In this document: positions 1 through 9,034 of the stretch, piece by piece
How the letters are laid out: each line of letters opens with the position of its first letter
Numbering within the stretch: position 1 is the first letter of the stretch
From: Alphaproteobacteria bacterium
Lineage (GTDB): Bacteria > Pseudomonadota > Alphaproteobacteria > Rhodobacterales > Rhodobacteraceae
DNA length: 64,000 nt
Assembly (NCBI GenBank): GCA_030425395.1
Contig: JAUIAS010000002.1
Coordinates: 1-64,000, forward strand
Direction of reading: 5' to 3'
Made by a program: the position numbers and the translations under genes
Notes under the pieces: generated by a model
Databases searched by the model: none
Seen by the model: the letters and a program-made list of their open reading frames with translations, nothing else
Told to the model about the DNA's origin: nothing

Positions 1-1644
1 AGCCTGATGACGGACAGGTTTACCGAGGCCACCCGCACCCGCGCCGAACTGCGGCTTGCGCTCTATTCCGGGAACCTGCTGTCAGAGTTGCGGCGCAACG
101 CCATCGTGCCGCAGATTCTGGCGCGCGATCCCAACCTGATTGGCGCGCTGAATTCCAAGGATTTCAGCCAATCGACTCAGCGGCTTTTGTCCTTTGTCGA
201 AGAGATCGGTGCCGCGTCGCTGGTCCTGCTGGATCTGGAGGGGCGCACGGTTGCCGCGACGGATCGCAACCGGTTGGGCGCAACCCATCGCAACGAGGCC
301 TATTTCGTTGATGCCGTGCGGTCCAATGCCACGATTTTTTCAGTGATCGAACGCGAGGCGGGGGGCTATCACTTTGCCTATTCGCGCCGGATGGAAAGCG
401 GATCGAACGTTCTGGGTGTGATTGTGGTTGAGGTCGACCTGATCAAGTTCGAGCGCGCCTGGGCGGGCATTTCGGATGCGGTCATGGTGACGGACAGCAC
501 CGGCAAGGTGATCCTGGCCACGGAATCGCGCTGGCGCGGACTGAGCGAACCCGAGGCGTTGGCCCTGCAAACCCCGCACAGTGCGATAGAGCGGGCGTTT
601 CGCGCCACTGCCGACTGGACCACATTTACCAATGACGTGGTGCTTCAGGGCGAAGCGGTGATGCGGGCCGAAACGCGCATTCCGTTCCGGGGCTGGCGGA
701 TCATGTCCTATACCACTTATGACAGCGTGCGCGAACGGGTGAACGCGGTGATCGCGCTTGAGATCATGGGATTCGCGATTCTTCTGGCGCTGGCGTTCTA
801 TGCGCTGAACCGCAGAAACACGTCGCGGATGGCGGTGTTCCAGCGGGAGTCGGCGGAGCTTCGCGCACTCAACGCCCGGCTACAGCGGGAAATCGCCGAA
901 CGCGAACGGGTGCAGAAAACCCTTGCCGTGACCGAACAGAGCCTCGCGCAAAGCTCAAAGCTGGCCGCGCTGGGCGAAATGTCGGCGGCGGTCAGCCATG
1001 AATTGAACCAGCCGCTTGCCGCAATGAAAACCTATCTGGCGGGGGCACGCCTGCTGATGCGCCGCAACCGCCCCGAAGAGGCTTTGGCCAGCTTTGGCCG
1101 GATCGACGATCTGATCGAACGAATGGGCGCGATCACCCGGCAGCTCAAGTCCTATGCGCGCAAGGGGGCGGATGCGCTGACCCCTGTGAACATGGGCGAT
1201 GCGCTGGGATCGGCCCTGTCGATGATGGAGCCGCAGTTGCGCCAGCGGCAGGTGCGCATCACCCGCATTCTGCCCGACCAGCCGGTTCTGGTGGTGGGCG
1301 ACCGGATGCGTATCGAACAAGTGATGATCAATCTCTTGCGCAACGCGATCGACGCCACCAAATCGGTTCATGACCCCGAAATCCAGATCATCCTGGCAGC
1401 AGGGGAAACGGCAACCTTGACGGTGCGGGACAACGGCGATGGCATCAAGGATTTCGATGCCCTGTTCGAGCCGTTCTACACGACCAAGCAGCCCGGCGAC
1501 GGGGTTGGGCTGGGGCTTGCCATTTCCTCGGGGATCGTAAACGACCTTGGCGGTCGGCTGACCGCACGGAACGGACAGTCGGGTGGCGCGGTGTTCGAGA
1601 TGCAACTGCCCATTCTCGACGAAGGCACGGAGGCGGCTGAGTAA
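1..1644 (+). CDS. dctB: C4-dicarboxylate sensor histidine kinase DctB-like, 5' partial
   Basis: Membrane sensor kinase of a two-component system for C4-dicarboxylate uptake. The frame is open to base 1, and the expected first transmembrane helix is missing, so the true start lies upstream; the first in-frame ATG is at base 7. Counting from that ATG, residues 1-240 are a periplasmic PDC-type sensor region (GYHFAYSRRM, VLVT-like strands). One transmembrane helix (VIALEIMGFAILLALAFYAL) follows near 245-265, then a coiled linker, the HisKA box SHELNQP with phospho-acceptor His331, and an HATPase domain (NLLRNAIDA, DNGDG, GVGLGLAIS). The response regulator starts 43 bases downstream. The DctB assignment rests on overall domain order and sensor motifs; another dicarboxylate or amino-acid ligand is possible. 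Confidence 0.85.
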   Translation, partial: SLMTDRFTEATRTRAELRLALYSGNLLSELRRNAIVPQILARDPNLIGALNSKDFSQSTQRLLSFVEEIGAASLVLLDLEGRTVAATDRNRLGATHRNEAYFVDAVRSNATIFSVIEREAGGYHFAYSRRMESGSNVLGVIVVEVDLIKFERAWAGISDAVMVTDSTGKVILATESRWRGLSEPEALALQTPHSAIERAFRATADWTTFTNDVVLQGEAVMRAETRIPFRGWRIMSYTTYDSVRERVNAVIALEIMGFAILLALAFYALNRRNTSRMAVFQRESAELRALNARLQREIAERERVQKTLAVTEQSLAQSSKLAALGEMSAAVSHELNQPLAAMKTYLAGARLLMRRNRPEEALASFGRIDDLIERMGAITRQLKSYARKGADALTPVNMGDALGSALSMMEPQLRQRQVRITRILPDQPVLVVGDRMRIEQVMINLLRNAIDATKSVHDPEIQIILAAGETATLTVRDNGDGIKDFDALFEPFYTTKQPGDGVGLGLAISSGIVNDLGGRLTARNGQSGGAVFEMQLPILDEGTEAAE

Positions 1645-1687
1645 TCGCGCAAGCAGCGACAGACGCCCAACAGGAGAAGACGACAAG

Positions 1688-3022
1688 ATGGCCCAGGCAA
1701 TGAAGATCGCGATCGTTGATGATGAACAGGACATGCGCCAGTCGATCAGCCAATGGCTGGCGCTCTCGGGATACGATACGGAAACCTTTGCCTGCGCCGA
1801 GGACGCGCTCAAGACATTGGGGCCTGATTATCCGGGTATCGTGATTTCGGACATCAAGATGCCGGGCATGGACGGGATGCAGTTTCTGCGCAAGTTGATG
1901 GGCAATGACAGCGCCCTGCCGGTGATCATGATCACCGGGCATGGCGATGTGCCGATGGCGGTCGAGGCCATGCGCATCGGGGCCTTTGATTTTCTGGAAA
2001 AGCCGTTCAACCCGGACCGGATGAGTGATCTGGCCAAGCGTGCCACCAACGCGCGCCGTCTCACCATGGACAATCGCGCCTTGCGCCGGGAATTGTCCGA
2101 CGGTGGCCAGATGATGAAAAAGCTGATCGGCACCAGCCCGGAAATGGAACGCCTGCGCGAGGATATTCTGGATCTGGGGCAGGCCGATGGGCACGTCCTG
2201 ATCGACGGCGAAACCGGCACCGGAAAAACGCTGGTTGCTCATGCGCTGCATGCCGTGGGCAGCCGCGCGGGCAAGAAATTCGTGTTGCTGAGCTGTGCGG
2301 CCCATGAACAGGACGCGCTGGCCAAACGGCTTTTCGGCCCGGTGTTGCCCGAGGACACGCAGTTGCCGGCGATCGAAGAGGCACGCGGCGGCACGCTTGT
2401 GCTTGAGGATATCGAGGCGCTGGGCGAGTCGCTGCAAGGCAAACTGCTGAGCGCGATCAACGAACAGGGCACCCCGGCGGAAACCCGGATCATCGCGATT
2501 TCGAACCTGCAGGAGGCGGGAAAGACGTCCGAAGATGTGCTGCGTGCCGATCTGTTCTATCGTCTGGCGGCGCTTCGGATCACCGTGCCGCCGCTGCGTA
2601 ACCGGGGCGAGGATATCCTGTTGTTGTTCACGCGCCTGTCGGAACAGTTTGCCGAGGAATATGGCTGCGAGGCACCACAAGTCAGTGCGCAAGAGGCCGC
2701 GCAACTGCTGCAGGCCCCTTGGCCGGGCAACGTTCGCCAGTTGATCAATATTGCCGAACGCGCGGTGCTTCAGGCGCGGCGCGGGCAGGGAACGATTGCG
2801 TCCTTGCTCATGTCCGACCACGAGGACATGCAGCCTGTGATGACAACCGAAGGCAAGCCGCTGAAGGAATATGTCGAGGCGTTCGAACGGATGCTGATCG
2901 ACAACACCATGCGCCGCCACAAGGGATCCATTGCCAATGTGATGGAAGAGCTGTGCCTGCCACGCCGGACCCTGAACGAAAAGATGGCGAAATACGGATT
3001 GCAAAGGTCGGATTACCTGTAA
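1688..3022 (+). CDS. dctD: DctD-like response regulator lacking the GAFTGA loop
   Basis: NtrC-family response regulator, 444 aa, presumed partner of the kinase just upstream. The ATG at 1688 is chosen because AGGAG lies about 12 bases before it and the receiver domain begins immediately (IAIVDDEQDM, acceptor Asp55 in VISDIKMPG). The AAA+ domain has Walker A GETGTGKT at 174-181. The sigma-54 contact loop GAFTGA is absent: RLFG at 214-217 runs directly into PVLPEDTQLPAIEEARGG. Walker B reads TLVLEDIEAL, with Glu-Asp in place of the usual Asp-Glu. A Fis-type helix-turn-helix closes the protein (KGSIANVMEEL, LPRRTLNEKMAKYGL). DNA binding and phosphorylation look intact, but classical sigma-54 activation should not work. 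Confidence 0.85.
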   Translation: MAQAMKIAIVDDEQDMRQSISQWLALSGYDTETFACAEDALKTLGPDYPGIVISDIKMPGMDGMQFLRKLMGNDSALPVIMITGHGDVPMAVEAMRIGAFDFLEKPFNPDRMSDLAKRATNARRLTMDNRALRRELSDGGQMMKKLIGTSPEMERLREDILDLGQADGHVLIDGETGTGKTLVAHALHAVGSRAGKKFVLLSCAAHEQDALAKRLFGPVLPEDTQLPAIEEARGGTLVLEDIEALGESLQGKLLSAINEQGTPAETRIIAISNLQEAGKTSEDVLRADLFYRLAALRITVPPLRNRGEDILLLFTRLSEQFAEEYGCEAPQVSAQEAAQLLQAPWPGNVRQLINIAERAVLQARRGQGTIASLLMSDHEDMQPVMTTEGKPLKEYVEAFERMLIDNTMRRHKGSIANVMEELCLPRRTLNEKMAKYGLQRSDYL

Positions 3023-3495
3023 GCCCGGAACCTTGCCGGAGTGTCATCACGTAGTGCCACCTTGCAGGTGCCGGTGGTTCCAGTTGCTGGCGGTGTCGCG
3101 GGGCGGGCACGATTGCCCATTGTAATTGCCCACAGCATCGGCGTAGGGTGAATATGTGGACCCGCCTTCCAAGCGCGTGGCCCGATTCATGGGATTCACT
3201 GTCCGGTCGAAGACGCGGCAAAGCCGCCAGGCCTGACAGGTATTTCGGTCCGAATGGACCTGATAAACACCTTTGACCGATTTTATTGCGGCGAAGGATA
3301 TAATTGGCAGGCGAGGGCGCGGCCCCCCTGTCGGAGAAGAAACGCGATGGCGCGAGCGACGAGATCGAGCTTCCGGGCGACCAGCCGAGATGGCCGGTCC
3401 CGTGCCGCGTTACCCATCGCCCTGACAAGACACATCCCCAACCCCCATGATCCGCCTGGATGCATGGGCCGCTTGCGGTTGCGCACCAAGGAAAC
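3023..3495 (+). other. 473-base gene-free region, leader of rne
   Basis: No coding frame here is convincing. It holds an imperfect hairpin at 3237-3262 (outer arms CAGGT/ACCTG around TTCGGTCCGAA) and a candidate promoter at 3273-3304. If that promoter is used, rne has a leader of about 185 bases. Long leaders that mediate autoregulation are known for enterobacterial rne; that this one does so is inference. Confidence 0.5.
3273..3304 (+). promoter_or_regulatory. candidate rne promoter
   Basis: A perfect TATAAT lies at 3299-3304 and TTGACC at 3273-3278. The spacer is 20 bases, longer than the usual 16-18, so the -35 match may be fortuitous. It is the best promoter-like sequence ahead of rne. 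Confidence 0.4.
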
Positions 3496-6400
3496 ATGCC
3501 TAAGAAAATGCTTATCGATGCCACCCACGCGGAAGAAACCCGCGTTGTGGTGGTTGACGGAAACAAGGTCGAGGAGTTCGATTTTGAATCCGAAAACAAA
3601 CGCCAGCTTGCTGGCAACATCTATCTCGCCAAGGTAACACGGGTCGAACCATCGCTTCAGGCGGCGTTCGTCGATTATGGTGGCAATCGCCACGGCTTTC
3701 TGGCGTTTTCGGAAATCCACCCGGATTACTACCAGATTCCCGTCGCTGACCGCGAAGCGCTGATGGCTGAAGAGCGTGCCTATGCCGAGGCGCAGCGTGC
3801 CCGCGAAGAAGAAGACACCGCGCCACGCCCCAAGAAACGCCCGGCCAAGGCCCAGTCCGCCGCCAATCGCGATGCGGTCGAACGCAGTTCGGATATCGCG
3901 GGCATGGAAACGATCGACCTGTCGGATGACGCCGATGAGGACACATCCGTCGCGGATGTGCCCGAGGGCACGTCGCCTATGGAACGTGTCGCTGAAACAC
4001 CTGTAGAAGAACCCGCAGGCGATGATGCAGCCGCCGATACAGGCACCGATGCAGGCACCGAAAATGCAGACGCGGACGTCCAGAGCGCAGACGCGGTTGC
4101 GGATGCAGACGCCGCACCCGACCAAACCGCTGACGCCGAAACCGACGCGGCAACCAGCGCCGCTTCCGACGCGCAAGCAGAAGATTCCGCCGAGGATGCT
4201 GCCGACGACAGCGACGATGATGCCGACGACGACGATGCCGACGATGAAGACGGCGACGACGACACCTCCGATGATCAGGAAGCGTCATCTTCGCGTCGCG
4301 GGCGTGGACGCTCGTCGCGGGGGCGGTCTTCGCGCGGTCGCCGGTCGCGGGCGACTGACAAAGACGAATCCATCGAATCCGTTGCCGACGACGATGACCA
4401 CGAAGACATTCGCCCGCCGCGCAAGCCGCGCGCGCGCCGTTACAAGATTCAGGAAGTCATTCACGTCCGCCAGATCCTTCTGGTGCAGGTCGTCAAGGAA
4501 GAACGCGGTAACAAGGGTGCGGCGCTGACCACCTATCTGTCGCTGGCGGGCCGTTACTGCGTCTTGATGCCGAACACCGCGCGTGGCGGTGGCATCAGCC
4601 GCAAGATCACCAACGCCGCCGACCGCAAGAAGCTCAAGGAAATTGCCGCGGAAATCGACGTGCCGACCGGCGCGGGCCTGATCGTGCGCACCGCTGGCGC
4701 AATGCGCACCAAGGCCGAGATCAAACGCGACTACGAATATCTTCAGCGCCTTTGGGAACAAATCCGCGAACTGACGCTGAAATCCATCGCGCCGGCGAAG
4801 ATCTACGAAGAGGGCGACCTGATCAAACGGTCGATCCGCGATTTGTATAACCGCGAGATCGACGAAGTTCTGGTCGAAGGTGAACGCGGGTATCGCATCG
4901 CCAAGGACTTCATGAAGATGATCATGCCGTCTCACGCCAAGAACGTGAAAAACTATCAGGACGGTCTGCCTCTCTTTGCGCGTTTTCAGGTGGAAACCTA
5001 CCTTGCGGGGATGTTCAATCCCACGGTTCAGCTCAAGTCTGGCGGCTACATCGTGATCGGCGTGACCGAAGCGCTGGTGGCCATCGACGTCAACTCGGGC
5101 CGGGCGACCAAGGAAGGCTCGATCGAAGAGACCGCTCTCAAGACCAACCTTGAGGCCGCCGAGGAAGTTGCCCGTCAACTGCGCCTGCGCGATCTTGCCG
5201 GTCTGATCGTGATCGACTTCATCGACATGGACGAACGCAAGAACAACGCCGCCGTCGAAAAGCGTATCAAGGACAAGCTCAAGACGGATCGCGCGCGTAT
5301 CCAGGTCGGGCGCATCTCGGGCTTTGGTCTCATGGAAATGAGCCGCCAGCGCCTGCGCCCCGGCATGATCGAAGCCACGACCCAGCCTTGCCCGGCTTGC
5401 CACGGCACGGGTCTGATCCGGTCGGACGACAACATGGCCCTGTCCATCCTGCGCCAGATCGAAGAAGAGGGCACTCGCCGTAGGTCTCGCGAAGTGTTGG
5501 TCAAATGCCCGGTGCCCATCGCGAATTACCTGATGAACCAAAAGCGCGAGCACATCGCCCAGATCGAAGCGCGTTACGGCATGTCCGTGCGCATCGAGGG
5601 CGAGCCGCATCTGGTTAGCCCGGACTTCACGCTTGAAAAGTTCAAGACCGCGACCCGCAACATCACCGCGCAGGCAGCACCCGTGGTGTCCGTGGATGCG
5701 TCGATCATGGACCAGATCGACGATGAGGCCCCAGACGAGGACGCAGACATCGCCACGGAAGACGACGGCGATACTGCACCCGATACCCCAACCACCCCGG
5801 AGGATGGCGAAAACAAACCCAAGCGCAAGCGGCGGCGGCGGCGGCGGAAATCGTCCGGCAAATCGCAGGGCGACGGGAACGACACTGCCACCGATGAGGA
5901 CGCCGACAGCAGCGAAGCGACCACGGCGGAGACGGACACAGCTGACGAAGAGACAAAGGCCGCGCCTGAGGAGGGTGAAAAGCCGAAATCGACGCGCAGC
6001 CGGTCGTCACGATCGCGCGGTTCGTCCTCGCGCAGCAAATCCGCCAAGGCCGAGGATGGGGCCAGCGCCGACGTTGACACCACCGCCGAGACCGACGCGA
6101 CGCCGGCCGAGGATGCGACAGATGGCGACAAGCCCAAGCCCAAGGTGACGCGGACCCGTTCGGGATCGCGGTCGCGGAGCGCTTCCAAGAAGCAGGACGC
6201 CGAGGCACCCGCTCCGCAAGAGCAGGCACCCGCCGCGCAGGAGCAAGAGACCGCAGCGACCCCAGAGACCGTGCAAGCAGCCCCGGAGGCTGAAACGTCT
6301 CCTGAGGAAACCGCAGCGACGGAAACTCCGGTGGCGGTGGAGACGACCGAACCACAGCCCGAAGCCGTGGCCGAAACACCGGTCACGACAGAGCCGGAAC

Positions 6401-6546
6401 CGGTCGCCGAAGCCCCCAAGGCAGCGGAACCCGAAGCCACGCCCGCGCCCGCGCCTGAACCCGAGCCCGCTGTTGCAGAGGCCGCACCAGAACCGGAAAC
6501 GCCGCCAGCCCCGAAAAAGCGCGGCTGGTGGTCAATCGGACGCTAA
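3496..6546 (+). CDS. rne: Ribonuclease E
   Basis: Endoribonuclease E of the RNA degradosome, 1016 aa. The ATG at 3496 (MPKKMLIDATHAEETRVVVV) is preferred to an in-frame ATG at 3460 because it gives the family N-terminus. The S1 domain begins near residue 35 (YLAKVTRVEPSLQAAFVDYG) and resumes near 315 (RYKIQEVIHVRQ). About 230 acidic, Asp/Ala-rich residues and an SRRGRGRSSRG basic patch interrupt it, as known for alphaproteobacterial RNase E. Catalytic Asp531 (VAIDVNSGR) and Asp574 (IDFIDMDE) are 43 residues apart, as in E. coli. The zinc link CPACHGTG has Cys632 and Cys635. The last 300 residues are a low-complexity Arg-, Glu- and Pro-rich scaffold ending KKRGWWSIGR. A strong terminator follows. 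Confidence 0.97.
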   Translation: MPKKMLIDATHAEETRVVVVDGNKVEEFDFESENKRQLAGNIYLAKVTRVEPSLQAAFVDYGGNRHGFLAFSEIHPDYYQIPVADREALMAEERAYAEAQRAREEEDTAPRPKKRPAKAQSAANRDAVERSSDIAGMETIDLSDDADEDTSVADVPEGTSPMERVAETPVEEPAGDDAAADTGTDAGTENADADVQSADAVADADAAPDQTADAETDAATSAASDAQAEDSAEDAADDSDDDADDDDADDEDGDDDTSDDQEASSSRRGRGRSSRGRSSRGRRSRATDKDESIESVADDDDHEDIRPPRKPRARRYKIQEVIHVRQILLVQVVKEERGNKGAALTTYLSLAGRYCVLMPNTARGGGISRKITNAADRKKLKEIAAEIDVPTGAGLIVRTAGAMRTKAEIKRDYEYLQRLWEQIRELTLKSIAPAKIYEEGDLIKRSIRDLYNREIDEVLVEGERGYRIAKDFMKMIMPSHAKNVKNYQDGLPLFARFQVETYLAGMFNPTVQLKSGGYIVIGVTEALVAIDVNSGRATKEGSIEETALKTNLEAAEEVARQLRLRDLAGLIVIDFIDMDERKNNAAVEKRIKDKLKTDRARIQVGRISGFGLMEMSRQRLRPGMIEATTQPCPACHGTGLIRSDDNMALSILRQIEEEGTRRRSREVLVKCPVPIANYLMNQKREHIAQIEARYGMSVRIEGEPHLVSPDFTLEKFKTATRNITAQAAPVVSVDASIMDQIDDEAPDEDADIATEDDGDTAPDTPTTPEDGENKPKRKRRRRRRKSSGKSQGDGNDTATDEDADSSEATTAETDTADEETKAAPEEGEKPKSTRSRSSRSRGSSSRSKSAKAEDGASADVDTTAETDATPAEDATDGDKPKPKVTRTRSGSRSRSASKKQDAEAPAPQEQAPAAQEQETAATPETVQAAPEAETSPEETAATETPVAVETTEPQPEAVAETPVTTEPEPVAEAPKAAEPEATPAPAPEPEPAVAEAAPEPETPPAPKKRGWWSIGR

Positions 6547-6558
6547 ACCAGAAAACGG

Positions 6559-6580
6559 AACGGGCCTTCGGGCCCGTTTC
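6559..6580 (+). terminator. rne terminator with UUCG tetraloop
   Basis: An 8-bp stem AACGGGCC/GGCCCGTT encloses a TTCG loop and is followed by TTTC, starting 13 bases after the rne stop. The A-rich left side means it could also serve the convergent tusA-like gene. Confidence 0.8.
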
Positions 6581-6609
6581 TGATTCCAAAGGGCCGCACC
6601 GGATAATCG

Positions 6610-6843
6610 TCAGGCGGATTTGCGGATCACATAAGTCTGAACGCCGTCGCTGTCGCCCTGCGACACAAGGTCATGCCCGGATTCGTGACAGAAGTGGGGA
6701 ATGTCGATGATCGCCGCCGGATCATCCGCGATCACGGTCAGTTCAGCGCCCGCATCCAGCGATTTCAAGCGCTTGCGCGCCTTGAGAACGGGCAGGGGGC
6801 ACAGCAATCCCCGCGCATCGAGTGTGTTTGGATCATCGGTCAT
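6610..6843 (-). CDS. TusA-family sulfurtransferase
   Basis: Small cytoplasmic TusA/SirA-fold protein of 77 aa, the usual family length. The diagnostic N-terminal motif LDARGLLCPLPVLKARK carries the CPxP cysteine that relays sulfur as a persulfide. The ATG at 6843 is preferred because a GTG start at 6879 would add 12 residues outside the fold. It is divergent from ccdA, with 92 bases between the starts, and convergent with rne. TusA proteins act in tRNA thiouridylation, molybdenum cofactor or sulfur-oxidation sulfur transfer; which applies here cannot be told from sequence. Confidence 0.88.
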   Translation of the reverse strand: MTDDPNTLDARGLLCPLPVLKARKRLKSLDAGAELTVIADDPAAIIDIPHFCHESGHDLVSQGDSDGVQTYVIRKSA

Positions 6844-6935
6844 GCCGGAGATGTAGTGGCGATGTTTCAGCCTGTCCACAGGGATGTGACCATCCCGCAG
6901 GTGACGCCCCCGAATGAATGGACTAAGTCAAAGCC

Positions 6936-7688
6936 ATGTTTGGAATAGACATCATCGACGCATCCCTTTTGCCAGCCATGCTGGTGGCCCTGACAGCTGG
7001 CGTGATCAGTTTCCTGTCGCCTTGCGTGCTGCCCATCGTGCCGCCCTATCTGGCTTACATGAGCGGCGTGTCCATGAATGATATTCAGGGCGACGGCGCT
7101 GGCCGCAGGCGCGCCACCGTGGCGGCCCTGTTTTTTGTTCTGGGCCTTTCCACGGTGTTTTTGTTCCTTGGGTTTACGGCCTCGGCATTCGGTGCGTTTT
7201 TTCTGCAAAATCAGGAAGTTTTCGCCCGGATCTCCGGCGGCGTCGTGATCGTTTTTGGCCTGCATTTTCTGGGTGTATTCCGGATTTCCATTCTGGATCG
7301 GGAAGCGCGCCTTGATTCCGGTGATTCCGGTGGATCGGCCTTTGGGGCTTATGTGCTGGGACTGGCCTTTGCCTTTGGCTGGACACCCTGCATCGGGCCG
7401 CAGCTTGGGGCGATCCTGTCGTTGGCCGCGTCCGAGGCATCGGTGACGCGCGGCACGCTGTTGCTGGGGATTTATGCCGCTGGCTTGGGGATACCTTTCC
7501 TGTTGGCGGCGATGTTCCTGACCCGCGCCATGGGCGTGATGAACCGCATCAAGAAGCACATGAAGACAATCGAACGGGCGATGGGTGTGCTGTTGCTGGT
7601 GGTTGGTGTGGCGCTTGTGACCGGGGCGTTCTCCACCTTTTCATGGTGGCTGCTGGAAACCTTTCCCGCGCTTGCGACGCTCGGCTAA
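6936..7688 (+). CDS. ccdA: Cytochrome c biogenesis thiol-reducing membrane protein CcdA
   Basis: Inner-membrane protein of the DsbD/CcdA family, 250 aa, that carries electrons from cytoplasmic thioredoxin to periplasmic thiol acceptors needed for cytochrome c maturation. About six hydrophobic segments are visible. The two redox cysteines sit in the conserved half-repeats: FLSPCVLPIVPPYL in the first transmembrane segment and GWTPCIGPQLGAIL near residues 148-162. Both are followed by Pro-rich turns typical of the family. The gene starts at an ATG and is divergent from the tusA-like gene. Its electron acceptor is not encoded nearby. Confidence 0.92.
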   Translation: MFGIDIIDASLLPAMLVALTAGVISFLSPCVLPIVPPYLAYMSGVSMNDIQGDGAGRRRATVAALFFVLGLSTVFLFLGFTASAFGAFFLQNQEVFARISGGVVIVFGLHFLGVFRISILDREARLDSGDSGGSAFGAYVLGLAFAFGWTPCIGPQLGAILSLAASEASVTRGTLLLGIYAAGLGIPFLLAAMFLTRAMGVMNRIKKHMKTIERAMGVLLLVVGVALVTGAFSTFSWWLLETFPALATLG

Positions 7689-7698
7689 AGCGTTCTGC

Positions 7699-7722
7699 GC
7701 TTGGGTTCAGGCGATCCCAAGC
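7699..7722. terminator. weak hairpin between ccdA and the oxygenase gene
   Basis: Seven-base inverted arms GCTTGGG/CCCAAGC enclose a 10-base loop between two convergent genes. There is no clear T-tract, so termination is only possible. Confidence 0.3.
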
Positions 7723-7762
7723 ACCAACGCGCCTCGGGGGCGGGGCATGGCCGAAAATCTTT

Positions 7763-8767
7763 TCAGGTCTTGTATTGCGCAAAACTTTTTTTGTTGCGGC
7801 CCGCAATATGGTGTCCGGCCGTGACCGGTTCATAGGCGCTCTGCTCTCTTGCGACACCCAGATCGACGGGATCAATGACCGTATCCGTGTGGGGATCGAA
7901 AAAGACAGGAATGGAATATCGTGCATTGGATGTGCGGTTGATCACACGATGCACCGTTGAAGCAAAGCGGTTGTTGCTCCATCGCGCAAGAAGGTCGCCG
8001 ATGTTGCACACCAATGTGCCCGGAATGGGGGGCGCTTCGATCCAGTCGCCTGTCTTGCTCCGGACCTGAAGGCCGCCACTGTCATCCTGTAGCAGCAGGG
8101 TCAGAACGCCGAAATCGGTGTGCGGTGCCACGCCAAACCGCTGTTCGGCTTCGTCGGTTTCGGTCGAGGGCGGATAATAGACAAGTTGCCCGCGTGCCAA
8201 CGGTTTGGCATAGCAGCCATCAAAGAAATCGGGTGATTGGTCCAGACTGACCGCTACCGCCGACATGACACGGCGGGCCACATCGCACACCGCGTTGTAG
8301 TAAGGCAGCAGCTCATCCCGAAGCCGTGGGAACTGGTCCGTGGGCCACTGATTGACAGCAACCAACGGTTTGTTCGCCAGAACATCGGGGTCGTCCGCCT
8401 GTGTTTCGGTGCCCCAGAAGAACACCTCTTTCAGGTCATGCGTTGTGGCCCCGGCCATTTTCGACATGCCTTGGGCCATCCATCCGCGCTGGCGGGTATT
8501 CACGGCCACCGTGCGTTTAAGTTCCGTCGGATGCGCAAAGAACGCCCTTGAGACGGCAAAGGCCTGATCCATCAGCGTCTGCGATATCCCATGCCCGGAA
8601 ATATAGAAAAAGCCGTGATCCGTCGCCGCCCGGTAAATTGCCTGTGCCACGGATTGCACATCGGTTCCGTTTACCGCACCCGATACATCAATCACCGGGA
8701 TGGAGCCGGTGCCGGTTGTTTTTGCCTTGGCGAAATCCGGTTGTGTCACGTTGATGATCCTCGCCAT
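7763..8767 (-). CDS. 2-oxoglutarate/Fe(II) oxygenase, isopenicillin N synthase family
   Basis: Non-haem iron dioxygenase of 334 aa. The N-terminal DIOX_N region is visible (IPVIDVSGA, AATDHGFFYISGHGI). The jelly-roll core carries the iron ligands HTD in APHTDFGVLTLLLQ and the distal His in STVHRVINR, followed by the 2-oxoglutarate-binding Arg-x-Ser motif RYSIPVFFDP. Length and motifs match the bacterial isopenicillin N synthase/flavanone-hydroxylase-like family, whose members oxidise very different small molecules, so no substrate is assigned. It is a single gene, convergent with ccdA. Confidence 0.85.
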   Translation of the reverse strand: MARIINVTQPDFAKAKTTGTGSIPVIDVSGAVNGTDVQSVAQAIYRAATDHGFFYISGHGISQTLMDQAFAVSRAFFAHPTELKRTVAVNTRQRGWMAQGMSKMAGATTHDLKEVFFWGTETQADDPDVLANKPLVAVNQWPTDQFPRLRDELLPYYNAVCDVARRVMSAVAVSLDQSPDFFDGCYAKPLARGQLVYYPPSTETDEAEQRFGVAPHTDFGVLTLLLQDDSGGLQVRSKTGDWIEAPPIPGTLVCNIGDLLARWSNNRFASTVHRVINRTSNARYSIPVFFDPHTDTVIDPVDLGVAREQSAYEPVTAGHHIAGRNKKSFAQYKT

Positions 8768-9034
8768 TTTTTGGCTGTGGCGAGACTTGAGCAGATCGCC
8801 CCCACCGCATCAACTGCAAATTGCGGCCATTGGCCCAAGGCTCTCAGGCAGGACAGACCCAAGCCCGGCAGCTTTGCTGCAACATCGGGTAGTGATGCCG
8901 CGCGGGATGGGGCCAGAGGCGGGGCTGGGGAAGGGGCCAGAAACAGAGGCAGTCGTCCCGGCGAACGGGAGTTGTGACCAACGGGGCCTGCGCCTAGGAT
9001 GGTGTGAAACAGGACACTGGAACAGGCAGCGCAG

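Noticed and set aside
1445..3004. 519-codon minus-strand frame
   Set aside because: Antisense to the dctB end and dctD; no recognisable domain and a His/Arg/Gln-rich shadow pattern.
3900..4320. Repetitive acidic tract, considered as a DNA repeat
   Set aside because: It stays in frame as the known low-complexity insert of RNase E and the DNA is not tandemly repeated.
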